Below are positions 1 to 7,998 of a stretch of 64,000 nt of DNA, piece by piece. The DNA is from CAJINA01 sp964636125 (lineage in GTDB: Bacteria > Desulfobacterota > Desulfobacteria > Desulfobacterales > CAJINA01), in NCBI GenBank assembly GCA_964636125.1, contig CAZWPX010000015.1:1-64000 (forward strand), given 5' to 3'. Each line of letters opens with the position of its first letter. Within the stretch, counting starts at the first letter, position 1. Both the position numbers and the translations under genes were made by a program. The notes beneath the pieces are model-generated. The model did not search any database. It had not been told where the DNA came from and saw nothing but the letters and a program-made list of their open reading frames with translations.

Positions 1-566
1 TCCACCGGCAACCCCGGCCATCGCACCGGGTGCCTTGCGGGTGCAGCACAGCAAGTCCGCGCCAGCAGCAACGACTGGTTGAAGCCCCTTGTGCGCAGCC
101 GCCCGGGGTGCAGGGGCACGGGAACAACCCCATCCAGGTCCCTCCCTGGCCAGCAGTCTATCAGCACCGTCCGCATCAGTTTGCCCAGTGGTTTGGCCAG
201 AGCGATTCTACTGCTGTATTTAAAGCGGTGTATAAGGATTGCCAGGCTCTGGTCAAAAACACCGGCAGATCGGGCCCGGCGAAAATACCAGGGGTGCCGG
301 ATGCATTCCTCGCACAGGTGATCCGGCCCCACCCGAGCAGCAAACATCTTGCCGCAGCAGGTACACAGCGGCGGTCGCACCGCAACCACTGCCCGCGCAC
401 AGGCCGCGCACAGGAAATCGCCGAAAACCGTTTGAGCCCGGACGGCAGCCTCTTCCCCGGAAGGCGCCGGCGGGCTGTTGCTCCTGTCCATCCGGGCGAT
501 TGAGCACCCGCACGCGCAGCAAACAGGCGGCAAAAGGGTATTGAGAACCGCCTGTCCAATCCGCAA
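1..566 (-). CDS. comF: ComF family phosphoribosyltransferase-like protein (3' end outside window)
   Basis: ComF/GntX-type proteins combine an N-terminal zinc-finger region with a phosphoribosyltransferase-like fold and take part in DNA uptake or nucleotide salvage. The frame read leftwards from about 566 shows LPPVCCACG, then DFLCAACARA, CTCCGK and LCEEC as Cys pairs of a zinc ribbon. These are followed by the family hallmarks HPWYFRRARSAGVFDQSL, HRFKYSSRIALAKPLGKLM, DGVVPVPLH and RTRGFNQSLLLA. The sequence is still open at base 1, so the PRPP loop and C-terminus lie outside the window. No ATG precedes the first Cys pair; a TTG at 566 is the best in-frame start and the shorter ATG near 492 would cut off the first zinc ligands. 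It follows rlmB by 44 bases in the same direction, so it probably ends the yicC-remA-gmk-rlmB operon. The family call is firm; the start is not. Confidence 0.85.
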   Translation of the reverse strand, partial: MRIGQAVLNTLLPPVCCACGCSIARMDRSNSPPAPSGEEAAVRAQTVFGDFLCAACARAVVAVRPPLCTCCGKMFAARVGPDHLCEECIRHPWYFRRARSAGVFDQSLAILIHRFKYSSRIALAKPLGKLMRTVLIDCWPGRDLDGVVPVPLHPGRLRTRGFNQSLLLARTCCAAPARHPVRWPGLPV

Positions 567-610
567 GGGAAGGAACCGCAGGGGGCCCGGTGCCTGTTGG
601 GGTATAACCG

Positions 611-1366
611 TTATGTCCGGCGCTCCTTTCCCGACCGCCGCTGCTGAAAAGCGGCATACATTACAACTGCCCCGGCCACAGACGCGTTGAGGGAATTCAG
701 TGTGCTGGCCTGGGGTATAGACACCAGGAAGTCACACTGTTTTTTAACCAGCGGCCGGATACCCTTGTGTTCGCCCCCGATGATGAGGGCCAGCGGCCCT
801 GACAGGTCGGCATTAAAAACGGTCCGCTCGCCCGCCATGTCCATACCGGCCACCCAGAATCCGGCTTTTTTCAGCGTTTTCAGGGCAGATACCAGGTTAG
901 TAACCCGACTGAGCCTGGCATGCTCCATGGCTCCAGCCGATACACTCGATACAACCGGCGTGGGTGCGGCCGCCCGGTCTTTGGGACACAGAATACCATC
1001 TACCCCCGCACACAGGGCTGTCCGGATAAGGGCCCCCAGGTTATGCGGGTCCAGCACCTGGTCCAGAACAAGCAGCAGCGGTACCGCACCACTTTCGATA
1101 GGCGCCAGCAGCTCCGCCAGGTCGACCAGCGGCAGGGGGCTGACCCGCGCAGCGACGCCCTGATGCTTGCCGCTGGATATAATCGCAGAAAGCCTGTCGG
1201 CAGGTATTTGCTGAACCCGGATACCAGCCCGGGCGGCCCGCCGCTCAATATCAGCCAGGCGGCCGCTCTTTGTCCCGGAGGTGATGAGGATTTCCGTGAT
1301 CTTGCGCCGGGCCGCCCGGATGGCTTCATGTACCGGGTGAACACCGAATAACAGTTCGGATTTCAA
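611..1366 (-). CDS. rlmB: 23S rRNA (guanosine-2'-O)-methyltransferase RlmB, TrmH/SpoU family
   Basis: SPOUT-class methyltransferase that 2'-O-methylates a guanosine of 23S rRNA with S-adenosylmethionine. The N-terminal substrate-binding domain starts ELLFGVHPVHEAIRAA. The knotted catalytic domain carries the three SpoU motifs: DPHNLGALIRTALCAG (motif 1), IIGGEHKGIRPL (motif 2) and IPQASTLNSLNASVAGAV (motif 3). I place the start at a TTG at 1366, six bases after an AGGAG; the frame also allows a TTG at 1384. The product is about 251 residues, normal for the family. It lies 33 bases downstream of gmk on the same strand and is likely co-transcribed. The related TrmH-family tRNA enzymes are the main alternative, but the N-terminal domain and length favour RlmB. 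Confidence 0.9.
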   Translation of the reverse strand: MKSELLFGVHPVHEAIRAARRKITEILITSGTKSGRLADIERRAARAGIRVQQIPADRLSAIISSGKHQGVAARVSPLPLVDLAELLAPIESGAVPLLLVLDQVLDPHNLGALIRTALCAGVDGILCPKDRAAAPTPVVSSVSAGAMEHARLSRVTNLVSALKTLKKAGFWVAGMDMAGERTVFNADLSGPLALIIGGEHKGIRPLVKKQCDFLVSIPQASTLNSLNASVAGAVVMYAAFQQRRSGKERRT

Positions 1367-1399
1367 AACATGCTCCTGGGCCAAATGGGTCCGCGGCCC

Positions 1400-1993
1400 T
1401 TATTGTCTATATTTCTCAATCAATGCAACCATTTCATCAATTGCGGTTTGCAGAACATCGTTGACTATAATGTGGCGGTAACGCCCTTTCTGGGCAATCT
1501 CTTTGTGGGCATTGGCCAGGCGCTTTTTAATGGTGGCCGCATCATCCGTCTGCCGGGACTCAAGCCGGGCCTGCAACACGGCCAGGGATGGCGGCATGAT
1601 AAATACGGTCACACATGCGGGGTATTTTGCCTGGATCTGGGCGGCCCCCTGCACATCGATATCAAGCAAAATGGTTTGCCGGTTCAAAAGGGCTTTATCG
1701 AGAAACGCGGCTGAGGTACCGTAGTAGTTGCCGTGCACCCGGGCCCATTCCGCCCAGTTATCGGTTTCAATCTGCTTTTCAAACGCCTTGCGGCTGACAA
1801 AATGGTAGTCAATTCCCGGGCGCTCTCCCGACCGGGGCTGCCGCGTTGTATGGGAAACTGAAAACACAATGTCCGGGAGCGCTGCCCGCACCGCCGCACA
1901 AAGGGTGCTTTTGCCGGCACCTGAAGGTGCCGACACAATAAACAAGGTCCCGGTTTTTGAAATGTCATCCACGCCTGGAATCTCTTGGGTCAA
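1400..1993 (-). CDS. gmk: Guanylate kinase
   Basis: Phosphorylates GMP to GDP with ATP in the cytoplasm, feeding GTP and (p)ppGpp pools. The P-loop SAPSGAGKSTLCAAV is near residue 20. It is followed by the GMP-binding segment SHTTRQPRSGERPGIDYHFV and the lid-region sequence EWARVHGNYYGTS, then LLDIDVQGAAQI and FIMPPS. The 197-residue length is typical. The start is a TTG at 1993, eight bases after GGAGG; that ribosome site overlaps the end of remA, whose stop is only three bases upstream, suggesting translational coupling. The order yicC-remA-gmk is a conserved operon in many bacteria. Confidence 0.97.
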   Translation of the reverse strand: MTQEIPGVDDISKTGTLFIVSAPSGAGKSTLCAAVRAALPDIVFSVSHTTRQPRSGERPGIDYHFVSRKAFEKQIETDNWAEWARVHGNYYGTSAAFLDKALLNRQTILLDIDVQGAAQIQAKYPACVTVFIMPPSLAVLQARLESRQTDDAATIKKRLANAHKEIAQKGRYRHIIVNDVLQTAIDEMVALIEKYRQ

Positions 1994-1996
1994 AGC

Positions 1997-2248
1997 CTAA
2001 TCCTCCCCCAGTCCGGCATACCGCTGGGCAACCGTTTCCGCCTGGATGGCTGAAAGGACCACGTGGTTACTGTCCAGAACGATGATAGAGCGTGTCCGCC
2101 GCCCATGGGTGGCATCGACCAGGCGATCGTGATGTTTGGCCTGATCTTTGAGCCGTTTCATCGGGGCAGAGTTCGGCGTAACAATCGCCACAACCCGGTC
2201 AGCCACAACCGTGTTTCCAAACCCAATATTCAATAGCCTGTTTTCCAT
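1997..2248 (-). CDS. remA: RemA/DUF370 family DNA-binding regulator
   Basis: Small protein of 83 residues of the DUF370 (YlzA/RemA) family. In Bacillus RemA is a DNA-binding activator of matrix genes; in proteobacteria the role is not settled. The family start LLNIGFGNTVVADRVVAIV and the core SAPMKRLKDQAKHHDRLVDA, RRTRSIIVLDSNHVVLSA are all present. It sits between yicC and gmk, the usual position of this family. Upstream of its ATG lies a 34-base partial copy of the repeat found after yicC (2271-2304), which may separate its expression from yicC. Family assignment is firm; regulatory function here is inference. Confidence 0.93.
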   Translation of the reverse strand: MENRLLNIGFGNTVVADRVVAIVTPNSAPMKRLKDQAKHHDRLVDATHGRRTRSIIVLDSNHVVLSAIQAETVAQRYAGLGED

Positions 2249-2270
2249 CGCCCACTATCCTTTTCAATCC

Positions 2271-2304
2271 AAGCGAGAACGCCGCCCCGGGCCAAAAGAT
2301 GCCC
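2271..2304. repeat. Partial direct copy of the 2321-2460 palindrome arm
   Basis: Thirty-four bases beginning aagcgagaacgc match 2414-2447 at 32 of 34 positions, in the same orientation. The copy starts 22 bases upstream of the remA start codon. It looks like a truncated relic or a second insertion of the element described at 2321-2460. Confidence 0.85.
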
Positions 2305-2320
2305 TCTAAATTACCCGGGT

Positions 2321-2460
2321 GTCCGGCCACAAGGGGTAGGTTTTGGTTCGGGGCAAGGCCGCAGCATTCTGTGCAACCGCAGGCGTAGTCCCTCTACGTT
2401 GAGGATTGCATAGAAGCGAGAACGCAGCCCCGAGCCAAAAGATGCCCCTTGTGGCCGGAC
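2321..2460. repeat. 140-bp imperfect palindromic repeat element
   Basis: The outer 16 bases gtccggccacaagggg (2321-2336) are perfectly inverted at 2445-2460. Inside, ttttggttcggggc pairs with gccccgagccaaaa at one mismatch, and the centre is gcgtag-tccct-ctacgt flanked by gcaa/ttgc. The whole can fold into one long hairpin. It begins one base after the yicC stop and encodes nothing. It could act as a 3' mRNA-stabilising or attenuating hairpin between yicC and remA, or be a non-autonomous mobile repeat. From memory, elements with a central cgtag...ctacg recur in Desulfobacterales genomes; that is not checked here. Confidence 0.85.
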
Positions 2461-2461
2461 C

Positions 2462-3343
2462 CTACTCGACGTTCTGGACCTGCTCCCTGAGCTTCTCCAA
2501 CTCCGCTTTGATTTCCACAACCATATGGGACACCTCAGCCTTCCCCGTTTTGGATCCCATGGTATTGAACTCCCGGTTGAATTCCTGAATCAAAAAGTTC
2601 AATTTCCGGCCGGCCGGCTCCGGGGCCGCCATCAGGTATCGAAACTGCTCAATGTGGCTCAGTGCCCTCACCACCTCTTCCGATATGTCACTCCTGTCCG
2701 CCAGGATAGCGGCCTCCTGTGAAATCCGGGCCGGATCAATCTCTACAAGGCCTTTGGTCAAGGCCGCTATTCTGTCCTGCAGCCGCTTCTGATACTGGTC
2801 CAGCAATCCTGCGGAGGCGGATTCAATGGTGCGGACACCTTTTTCGATAAAATCAAGCCGTTTGCGAAAATCCCGGGCCAGAAATTCGCCTTCGGTTTTA
2901 CGCATGGCGATCAGATCGGTCAACGCAGCCTTGAGGCACTGGTCCACTACCGGCACATAGGCCGTCACATCTGATTCCAGCTCAACCGGCTTGATAAGTC
3001 CCGTTGTATCCGACAACATGTTAAGCGAAACCGGCTGTTCCAGGTTGAAGCGTGTGCGCAGGCGTTCCAGGGCGGCATGGTAGGCCGCCGCCCGCGGTTC
3101 ATCGATTTCAAAAGCCAGACCCTGTAAGTCCCGGGGTTGGATCTGGGCCCTTATGTCAACGCGCCCCCGGTTCAGCTTTTTGACAACGGCAGCCTTGATC
3201 CGCTCTTCCAACTCCATATAACGCGACGGCAGCCGGAGGTTGATGTCCAGGTGCCGGCTGTTGACCGAACGGATTTCCAAACTGACAGTGATCTCCTCCG
3301 TCACGATTTCCGAACGCCCGTATGCGGTCATACTGTGAATCAT
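2462..3343 (-). CDS. yicC: YicC family endoribonuclease-like protein
   Basis: YicC/YloC proteins are stress-linked endoribonucleases, best known in E. coli and Bacillus. The N-terminus MIHSMTAYGRSE is the family hallmark, followed by EIRSVNSRHLDINLRLP. The C-terminal DUF1732 part contains LDQYQKRLQDRIAAL, RISQEAAILADRSDISEEV and GRKLNFLIQEFNREFNTMGSK, ending LEKLREQVQNVE. I use the ATG at 3343 because it is preceded by an AAGGA site and matches the family start; an upstream extension to 3391 has no family similarity. The length of 293 residues is normal. The 140-bp palindrome starts directly after its stop. Confidence 0.95.
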   Translation of the reverse strand: MIHSMTAYGRSEIVTEEITVSLEIRSVNSRHLDINLRLPSRYMELEERIKAAVVKKLNRGRVDIRAQIQPRDLQGLAFEIDEPRAAAYHAALERLRTRFNLEQPVSLNMLSDTTGLIKPVELESDVTAYVPVVDQCLKAALTDLIAMRKTEGEFLARDFRKRLDFIEKGVRTIESASAGLLDQYQKRLQDRIAALTKGLVEIDPARISQEAAILADRSDISEEVVRALSHIEQFRYLMAAPEPAGRKLNFLIQEFNREFNTMGSKTGKAEVSHMVVEIKAELEKLREQVQNVE

Positions 3344-3365
3344 GGTATCGTCCTTTGCGCCTGGA

Positions 3366-3905
3366 TCACCGTCCCTGGTCCCGGGTACCAATGGCGGTCA
3401 TGTATTTGTTACGGATCTGCTCCAGGACTGCCTGCAGGCCGAGGTCCGCGTAGTCCGGATAGGTCCAGGGCAGAGTTAGAAACTTGCCGCGCGTGTACAG
3501 CAGGGTCAAATCAGCATAAATGGACCGGCCGATATAGATCCTGTGAGAAAAATTCTTGCCGGTGGCCAGAACGAAACGGGCGGGCAACAGGTAGCCAGGA
3601 TCGATGTTGATGAGCCGTTTATCCGTTTGCACCCATTTTTTCTCCAGGTCGTTGGTGCAGGTTTTTACAGCCGCCAGCTGATCCTGCTCGATCAGCCGGT
3701 CAAAACTCACCAGTCGCCTGAAAAGCCCAGCCCCCATTTCAGGGGTGTAATAGTCGGTAAAATTGAAATCCAGCCACTTGCTGACAAAATCAACCGGCCC
3801 GAAGTGGCTTTCCAGGGCCTTGACCAAGGGTTGGCAAAGATCTTTTGCGGGAGTAAAAAACCCAATGATCAGTTTGGCGGGTTCTGGTGGCTTGGGCCGG
3901 CTCAT
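3366..3905 (-). CDS. DUF4416 family protein
   Basis: A 179-residue cytoplasmic protein recognised as DUF4416, a family of unknown function common in deltaproteobacteria and related anaerobes. Visible conserved stretches are KLIIGFFTPAKDL near the start, HFGPVDFVSKWLDFNFTDYY, EMGAGLFRRLVSFDRLI, RLINIDPGYLLPARFVLATGK and HRIYIGRSIYADLTLLY. There is no signal peptide or membrane segment. It lies 22 bases upstream of yicC on the same strand and could be co-transcribed with it. No function is proposed. Confidence 0.85.
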   Translation of the reverse strand: MSRPKPPEPAKLIIGFFTPAKDLCQPLVKALESHFGPVDFVSKWLDFNFTDYYTPEMGAGLFRRLVSFDRLIEQDQLAAVKTCTNDLEKKWVQTDKRLINIDPGYLLPARFVLATGKNFSHRIYIGRSIYADLTLLYTRGKFLTLPWTYPDYADLGLQAVLEQIRNKYMTAIGTRDQGR

Positions 3906-3983
3906 ATCTGAGGTTCCGGTCTGTCAGAAAGTAAAGAATCCTGGCCCTGTGGGCCAGGTTTTAAGGTCGAATTAAGTTGCGGA

Positions 3984-4154
3984 TCAGTCTATCGGCCTGG
4001 CTTCATCAATCAACATGATGGGAATATCATCCCTGATTTCGTACAGCAGCTTACATGCGTCACAGATCAGTCCATCCGCAGTTTCATTCAGGTTGATATC
4101 CCCCTTGCATTGCGGACAGGCTAAAATATCGAGTAGTTCCTGGCTAACAGCCAT
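3984..4154 (-). CDS. Trm112-like zinc-ribbon protein
   Basis: A 56-residue protein, MAVSQELLDILACPQCKG at the start, then GLICDACKLLYEIRDDIPIM. The CPxC...CxxC pairs form the zinc ribbon of the Trm112/YcaR family. In eukaryotes and archaea this family activates methyltransferases; the bacterial members are often near LPS genes such as lpxK and kdsB. The start at 4154 is strongly supported by an AGGAGG seven bases upstream. It lies upstream of the DUF4416 gene on the same strand. Confidence 0.9.
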   Translation of the reverse strand: MAVSQELLDILACPQCKGDINLNETADGLICDACKLLYEIRDDIPIMLIDEARPID

Positions 4155-4303
4155 TGTATCCTCCTAAAAAAGCTTATCTTCTGTTAAGACTCCAGGCCCA
4201 TGCGACCAGGCGCCCGATGTTACTTTGTCTGCTTATAACAGATTCGGAATATAGTGGCAAAAGAAATACCGGCGCCGGCATACGGTCGACAGACAGGTTA
4301 GGA

Positions 4304-4368
4304 CCGCGGAAAAAATGTTTTGTTCCAGAAGCCGGGATGCATAATGGGATAAAACATATTTTCCGCGG
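4304..4368. terminator. 18-bp inverted repeat downstream of the glycosyltransferase operon
   Basis: ccgcggaaaaaatgtttt at 4304-4321 is inverted at 4351-4368 with one mismatch and a 29-base loop. It starts three bases beyond the stop of the minus-strand glycosyltransferase gene, at the end of the long LPS operon. There is no clean T tract after the stem, so it may be an attenuating or mRNA-protecting hairpin rather than a classical intrinsic terminator. Confidence 0.55.
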
Positions 4369-4371
4369 CCT

Positions 4372-5469
4372 TTACACCCGGTTGTTTTTACCTGCGGATA
4401 TCTCCCGGCAGACCTTTTCATACACGTCCGCGGTCTGTTCCCAGGTGTTATTGACAGCCGTCAGGCGAGCCTGCCGGCCCAGGGCTGCCCGCAGGGCGGG
4501 CGCCCTGAGTTGTTCCAGTAATCCACCCAGGCGGACAGCCTCATCAAAAACAAAACCGTTTACGCCGGAGCGGATCAGGGCCGAAACTCCGGCAGCCGCA
4601 CTGCTGATCACCGGCAGACCACAGGCCATGGCCTCCAGGGCACTCATGCCAAACGCCTCTTTTAAAGATGGCAGCACCACCACATCCGCAGCGGCATAAA
4701 AGCGCCTGACATCACGGGTGAGTCCCTTGAATAAGACCTGCTGGTCGACACCATATTTTTGGGCCAGCCGCTGGTAATACCCATGGCGCTCCCCCTGGCC
4801 GACCACCAGCAGCTTCATGCCCCCTCCGAGGGCCCTTAGCAGGTCATCCAGCCCCTTGCGTTTGAATTCAGACCCCACAAACAAAACCGCAAGTTCATTT
4901 GAAGCAATTTTTTCTTCCAGCCGGGCCTGTTCCCGGTGCGCTTTAACCCAGTCGGGATTGAACCAGTCAATATCCACGCCGGGCGTCGCGATCACGGTGT
5001 TGCCGGTACGCCCGTAATAGGTGTTGATCCCGGTTTTTATAACAGACGACACCGGGGCCAGCCAGGCGGTCTCCATCTGTTGGCGTTCCAGGCGCAGGTG
5101 CAGCCAACTGCGCGGACTGAGATAAAGACCGGTCAATTTATTAAAGCAAGATCCGTCCGTCAGGCCCAGTCGATACGAAAAGGTGTGGACGGCGGCCAGG
5201 TCCTGGCACCGCCCCCGCTCGTGGGAAATAATCACATCATAGGCCTGGCCGGCCAGGTGCCTGGCAGACTCCCTGGCAAATGACCAGGAATTGAGCACGC
5301 TCGAAAATCGCATTCGGTCGGGAACGTGTATCACCCGCAGTCCTGCGGCCAGGTCAACATCCACCTGGCGGGCATACAGATCAATCCGGTGACCGCGGTC
5401 CAGCAAACGACGGGTCACTTCCACGGCGTAGCGCTCCGCCCCGCCGGTGGCTACAAACCTTTTTATCAA
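4372..5469 (-). CDS. GT4-type glycosyltransferase (LPS core, WaaG-like)
   Basis: A GT-B fold retaining transferase that uses a nucleotide sugar to extend the LPS core at the cytoplasmic face of the inner membrane. The N-terminal domain begins IKRFVATGGAERYAVEVTRRLLDRGH, the glycine-rich acceptor side. The C-terminal nucleotide-binding half shows VLFVGSEFKRKGLDDLLRAL, VVVLPSLKEAFGMSALEAMACGLPVI and the EAxACG-type motif. The start is uncertain: the annotated TTG at 5469 gives 365 residues, but family members begin about five residues earlier (KIAVLIKRF), where only a CTG (5484) or an ATC further up is available. It is the last gene of the LPS operon. Exact sugar specificity cannot be read from the sequence. 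Confidence 0.85.
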   Translation of the reverse strand: MIKRFVATGGAERYAVEVTRRLLDRGHRIDLYARQVDVDLAAGLRVIHVPDRMRFSSVLNSWSFARESARHLAGQAYDVIISHERGRCQDLAAVHTFSYRLGLTDGSCFNKLTGLYLSPRSWLHLRLERQQMETAWLAPVSSVIKTGINTYYGRTGNTVIATPGVDIDWFNPDWVKAHREQARLEEKIASNELAVLFVGSEFKRKGLDDLLRALGGGMKLLVVGQGERHGYYQRLAQKYGVDQQVLFKGLTRDVRRFYAAADVVVLPSLKEAFGMSALEAMACGLPVISSAAAGVSALIRSGVNGFVFDEAVRLGGLLEQLRAPALRAALGRQARLTAVNNTWEQTADVYEKVCREISAGKNNRV

Positions 5470-5600
5470 TACGGCAATTTTCAGCTCTGTTTTGATGTTT
5501 GCTTCTCCGTCAGGCCTCCCGGACTTAACCTGTTAAACAAGACGGCGTTACCCCCGGGGCCAGATATAGCAACCGGCGCAAAATTCAAACCCTCGGTTTA

Positions 5601-6401
5601 TCAAGCCCGGCCCTGCCGGGTGACCGGCGGACTCTCCGGCGGGCGCCAATTTGATTTGTGCTGGTGAAGTTTGGCATACTTGTAAAAGGTCCCTTCGAAG
5701 TTTCCCAGGGCAATCACGAATCCAGCCCAGCCGTCCAGTAGACCCTTTTTCAGGAAAAAGTGTTGAACGAAGGCCCACAGGCCATGCCCCAGGGCTTTAA
5801 ACATACCGGAAGCTTCACCTTCAGCGGCCAGCCTTTGGGCGCCCAGGGAAGAGTATTTACCGGCCTTATGTAGAATTTCATCGAAATTTTTAAACGGAAA
5901 CTGCCAGATGGCGTGCTTTAAAAACCCGGGTGCCTGGTCGGTGAGCAGTTCAAACCCTTCGTGCACAGGCTCAGGCTTATAACACATGGCGCCCTGCCTG
6001 AAAAACTGGGGCTGGCGATAGTTGGGATAAAAGCCGGAATGCTTGATCCACTGGCCCATAAAATAGTTCTTGCGGGGTACAAAATAGACATTTCGGGGTG
6101 TCGGCGAACGCACAATCGACAACAGTTCATCGCGCACGGCCGGGGTACAGCGCTCGTCCGCATCCAGGCTGAAAATCCATTCGTGGGTACAGGACTCAAG
6201 GGCCTGGTTGCGCAGATCACCAAACCCCCGAAACGGTATCTGCACCACTCGCGCCCCCAAAGAGGCTGCTATGGCTGCCGTCCGGTCGACACTGTTTGAA
6301 TCGGCCAGAATGATCTCGTCCGCCCAGAGGACGCTGTTGATCGCCGCAGCGATTTTCTCTTCTTCGTTATAGGCAATGATATACGCGGTTATCTTTTCCA
6401 T
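5601..6401 (-). CDS. WaaE/KdtX-like GT2 glycosyltransferase
   Basis: GT-A inverting transferase resembling WaaE, which adds a glucose branch to the heptose region of LPS core. The start MEKITAYIIAYNEEEKI, the donor-binding ILADSNSVDRTAAIAASLGA, and the catalytic FSLDADERC (DxD) define the family. The segment YPNYRQPQFFRQGAMCYK and KNYFMGQWIKHSGFYP are WaaE-typical. The C-terminal hydrophobic region around GLLDGWAGFVIALGNF probably associates with the membrane. The length of 266 residues fits. It is followed after 131 bases by the GT4 gene and preceded 16 bases upstream by the O-antigen ligase. Confidence 0.88.
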   Translation of the reverse strand: MEKITAYIIAYNEEEKIAAAINSVLWADEIILADSNSVDRTAAIAASLGARVVQIPFRGFGDLRNQALESCTHEWIFSLDADERCTPAVRDELLSIVRSPTPRNVYFVPRKNYFMGQWIKHSGFYPNYRQPQFFRQGAMCYKPEPVHEGFELLTDQAPGFLKHAIWQFPFKNFDEILHKAGKYSSLGAQRLAAEGEASGMFKALGHGLWAFVQHFFLKKGLLDGWAGFVIALGNFEGTFYKYAKLHQHKSNWRPPESPPVTRQGRA

Positions 6402-6417
6402 AATTTTCCCGGGTGGT

Positions 6418-7773
6418 TCAAACAGGTTGGCCTGTGCGCGCGGCAGGTTGCGTATCCACCGGCGGCAGGTGCCTTGCAGTGGCGGCGCCGGCCTGGGGAG
6501 TATTCACCCGGTCAGCCGCATCTGCCTGCAGAAACCAGGTGATCGTCAGCATGGCAAAAATTGAATGGAGGAGTACCTCGACCAGGGCGGTATCCACCGG
6601 TTCGACCGCCCCTTTGGTCAGGTACATGGCCATGGCCGCCTGGCACAGCAGCGCCCAAGAGCGTATGAAACTATCTTTGCTGTTTTTATATAACTGCCAC
6701 GATTGCCTGGCAAACACAAACAAAAGATACAGGTAGAGACCAAAGCCCGGGATCCCGGTACGTACCGGGATATTCAATAGCATGCTATGGGGCAGGATGA
6801 ATATCATGTTATGGGGCAGAATATTTTGGGGATCCTTCACCGCTGCCGGCAGGCGCGGCTTATATATTTCAGGGTCGATATAATCGTGGTTTTTTAACGC
6901 ATCCAGTGAATACCCGGTACCGGTCACAGGATAATCCCTGATAATCTCCAGGGAAAAAAAAGCTGGATAGAGACGGTCGTAATAGTGATGGGGATTGCTC
7001 AGGACCTGCCGCATGGGTGAAATCAGCACAAAAATCACAAGGGCCGCGATAATTCCGGCATAGAGTTTTTTATTTCTGACTAAAAAGAAGAAAGCCGGCA
7101 CGATCGATAACAGGGTGCCCCGGGACTGGGTCAGCAGGGACGCGGCCATGGTGACCACAAAGGCAGCGGCCAGGAACATCCGCTGGTGCGTCCGCCGTTC
7201 ACCGTTGAGCAGGTGAACAGATAGCAGGGAAGCAAATACAGTTGTAAACCCGATTACGTTCATTTGGGCATGGGGAAAACCCGTCCCGAACCGCGTGACC
7301 AGTGAATTTCCCAGATAGAGGTAGAAATAGGGCAAGGAGACGCTGGCAAAAATGAAGGCCGCGATGACAAACGTCCATCCCATGGCAACCAGCCTGGCCT
7401 TTGAGCAGAAATAGTAGCAGAGCATGTAATAGAGCCAGATATTTTTCAGCAGATGTGCCCCCAGGTCGTGGAGGCTGCCCGGTTTATCCAGGGCAAAAAA
7501 AACCCCCAGGATCACCCACCCGGTATACAGGGCAAAGGGGATGGCCAGCGGTGTTTTGAAACGCACCTCGATTTTGCGGGTCAGGACCAGGACCAGGAAA
7601 AAAACAGCGGCGGTATAGTAACAGATTTCCTTGACCGACTCGACGATCGGAAAAGGGTTGTGGAAGATAAACAGCCAGATGAGCAGGAGCGCGCTCTTGT
7701 GCAGGACCCCGAAAGCAGGGGGAGTGACTTCCGTTCTTTCATCTTCCAGGCTAAAAATATTCACAAGCACCAA
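6418..7773 (-). CDS. O-antigen ligase family membrane protein (WaaL-like)
   Basis: Polytopic inner-membrane protein of 451 residues. It would transfer undecaprenyl-linked O-antigen onto lipid A-core at the periplasmic face. About ten to twelve hydrophobic segments are visible, with the Wzy_C signature stretch TQSRGTLLSIVPAFFFLV in the middle. A large periplasmic loop with RLYPAFFSLEIIRDYPVTGTGY and the conserved-type H of PHNMIFILPHSMLLNIPVRTG follows. Starts at TTG 7773, GTG 7770 or GTG 7764 are all possible; an AAGGGG lies nine bases before the last. It is the first minus-strand gene after a divergent promoter region at 7774-7998. A Wzy-type polymerase is the alternative. Confidence 0.82.
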   Translation of the reverse strand: MVLVNIFSLEDERTEVTPPAFGVLHKSALLLIWLFIFHNPFPIVESVKEICYYTAAVFFLVLVLTRKIEVRFKTPLAIPFALYTGWVILGVFFALDKPGSLHDLGAHLLKNIWLYYMLCYYFCSKARLVAMGWTFVIAAFIFASVSLPYFYLYLGNSLVTRFGTGFPHAQMNVIGFTTVFASLLSVHLLNGERRTHQRMFLAAAFVVTMAASLLTQSRGTLLSIVPAFFFLVRNKKLYAGIIAALVIFVLISPMRQVLSNPHHYYDRLYPAFFSLEIIRDYPVTGTGYSLDALKNHDYIDPEIYKPRLPAAVKDPQNILPHNMIFILPHSMLLNIPVRTGIPGFGLYLYLLFVFARQSWQLYKNSKDSFIRSWALLCQAAMAMYLTKGAVEPVDTALVEVLLHSIFAMLTITWFLQADAADRVNTPQAGAATARHLPPVDTQPAARTGQPV

Positions 7774-7998
7774 CCCCTTGCATCCATTCAGGATCGAATA
7801 AAAAGGCCCATATTACACAGTTGCGAAAAGATGTCAAACTGCCAGCGACAGCGACAGTCTGTTTGACAAAGTTGACAGGCTTTTGTATTGCCAACAGGCA
7901 CCCTTGGCAATCTAACCGGCTCAAACCGCATAATGTTTCCGGTCAGCCGTCAACGGCACCCCGGGGTTTACCCCCGCAACCATTGGAAAGAACCCGTG
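7774..7998. promoter_or_regulatory. Divergent intergenic region between waaL-like and DUF6492-like genes
   Basis: The 225-base gap separates two divergent genes and must contain both promoters. On the plus strand ttgaca at 7863-7868 is followed after 17 bases by tattgc (7886-7891), a weak sigma-70-type pair. I see no stable hairpin or recognisable operator. Confidence 0.35.

Noticed and set aside
2321..2460. Palindrome considered as an insertion sequence
   Set aside because: It is only 140 bp with no transposase frame, so at most a non-autonomous element.
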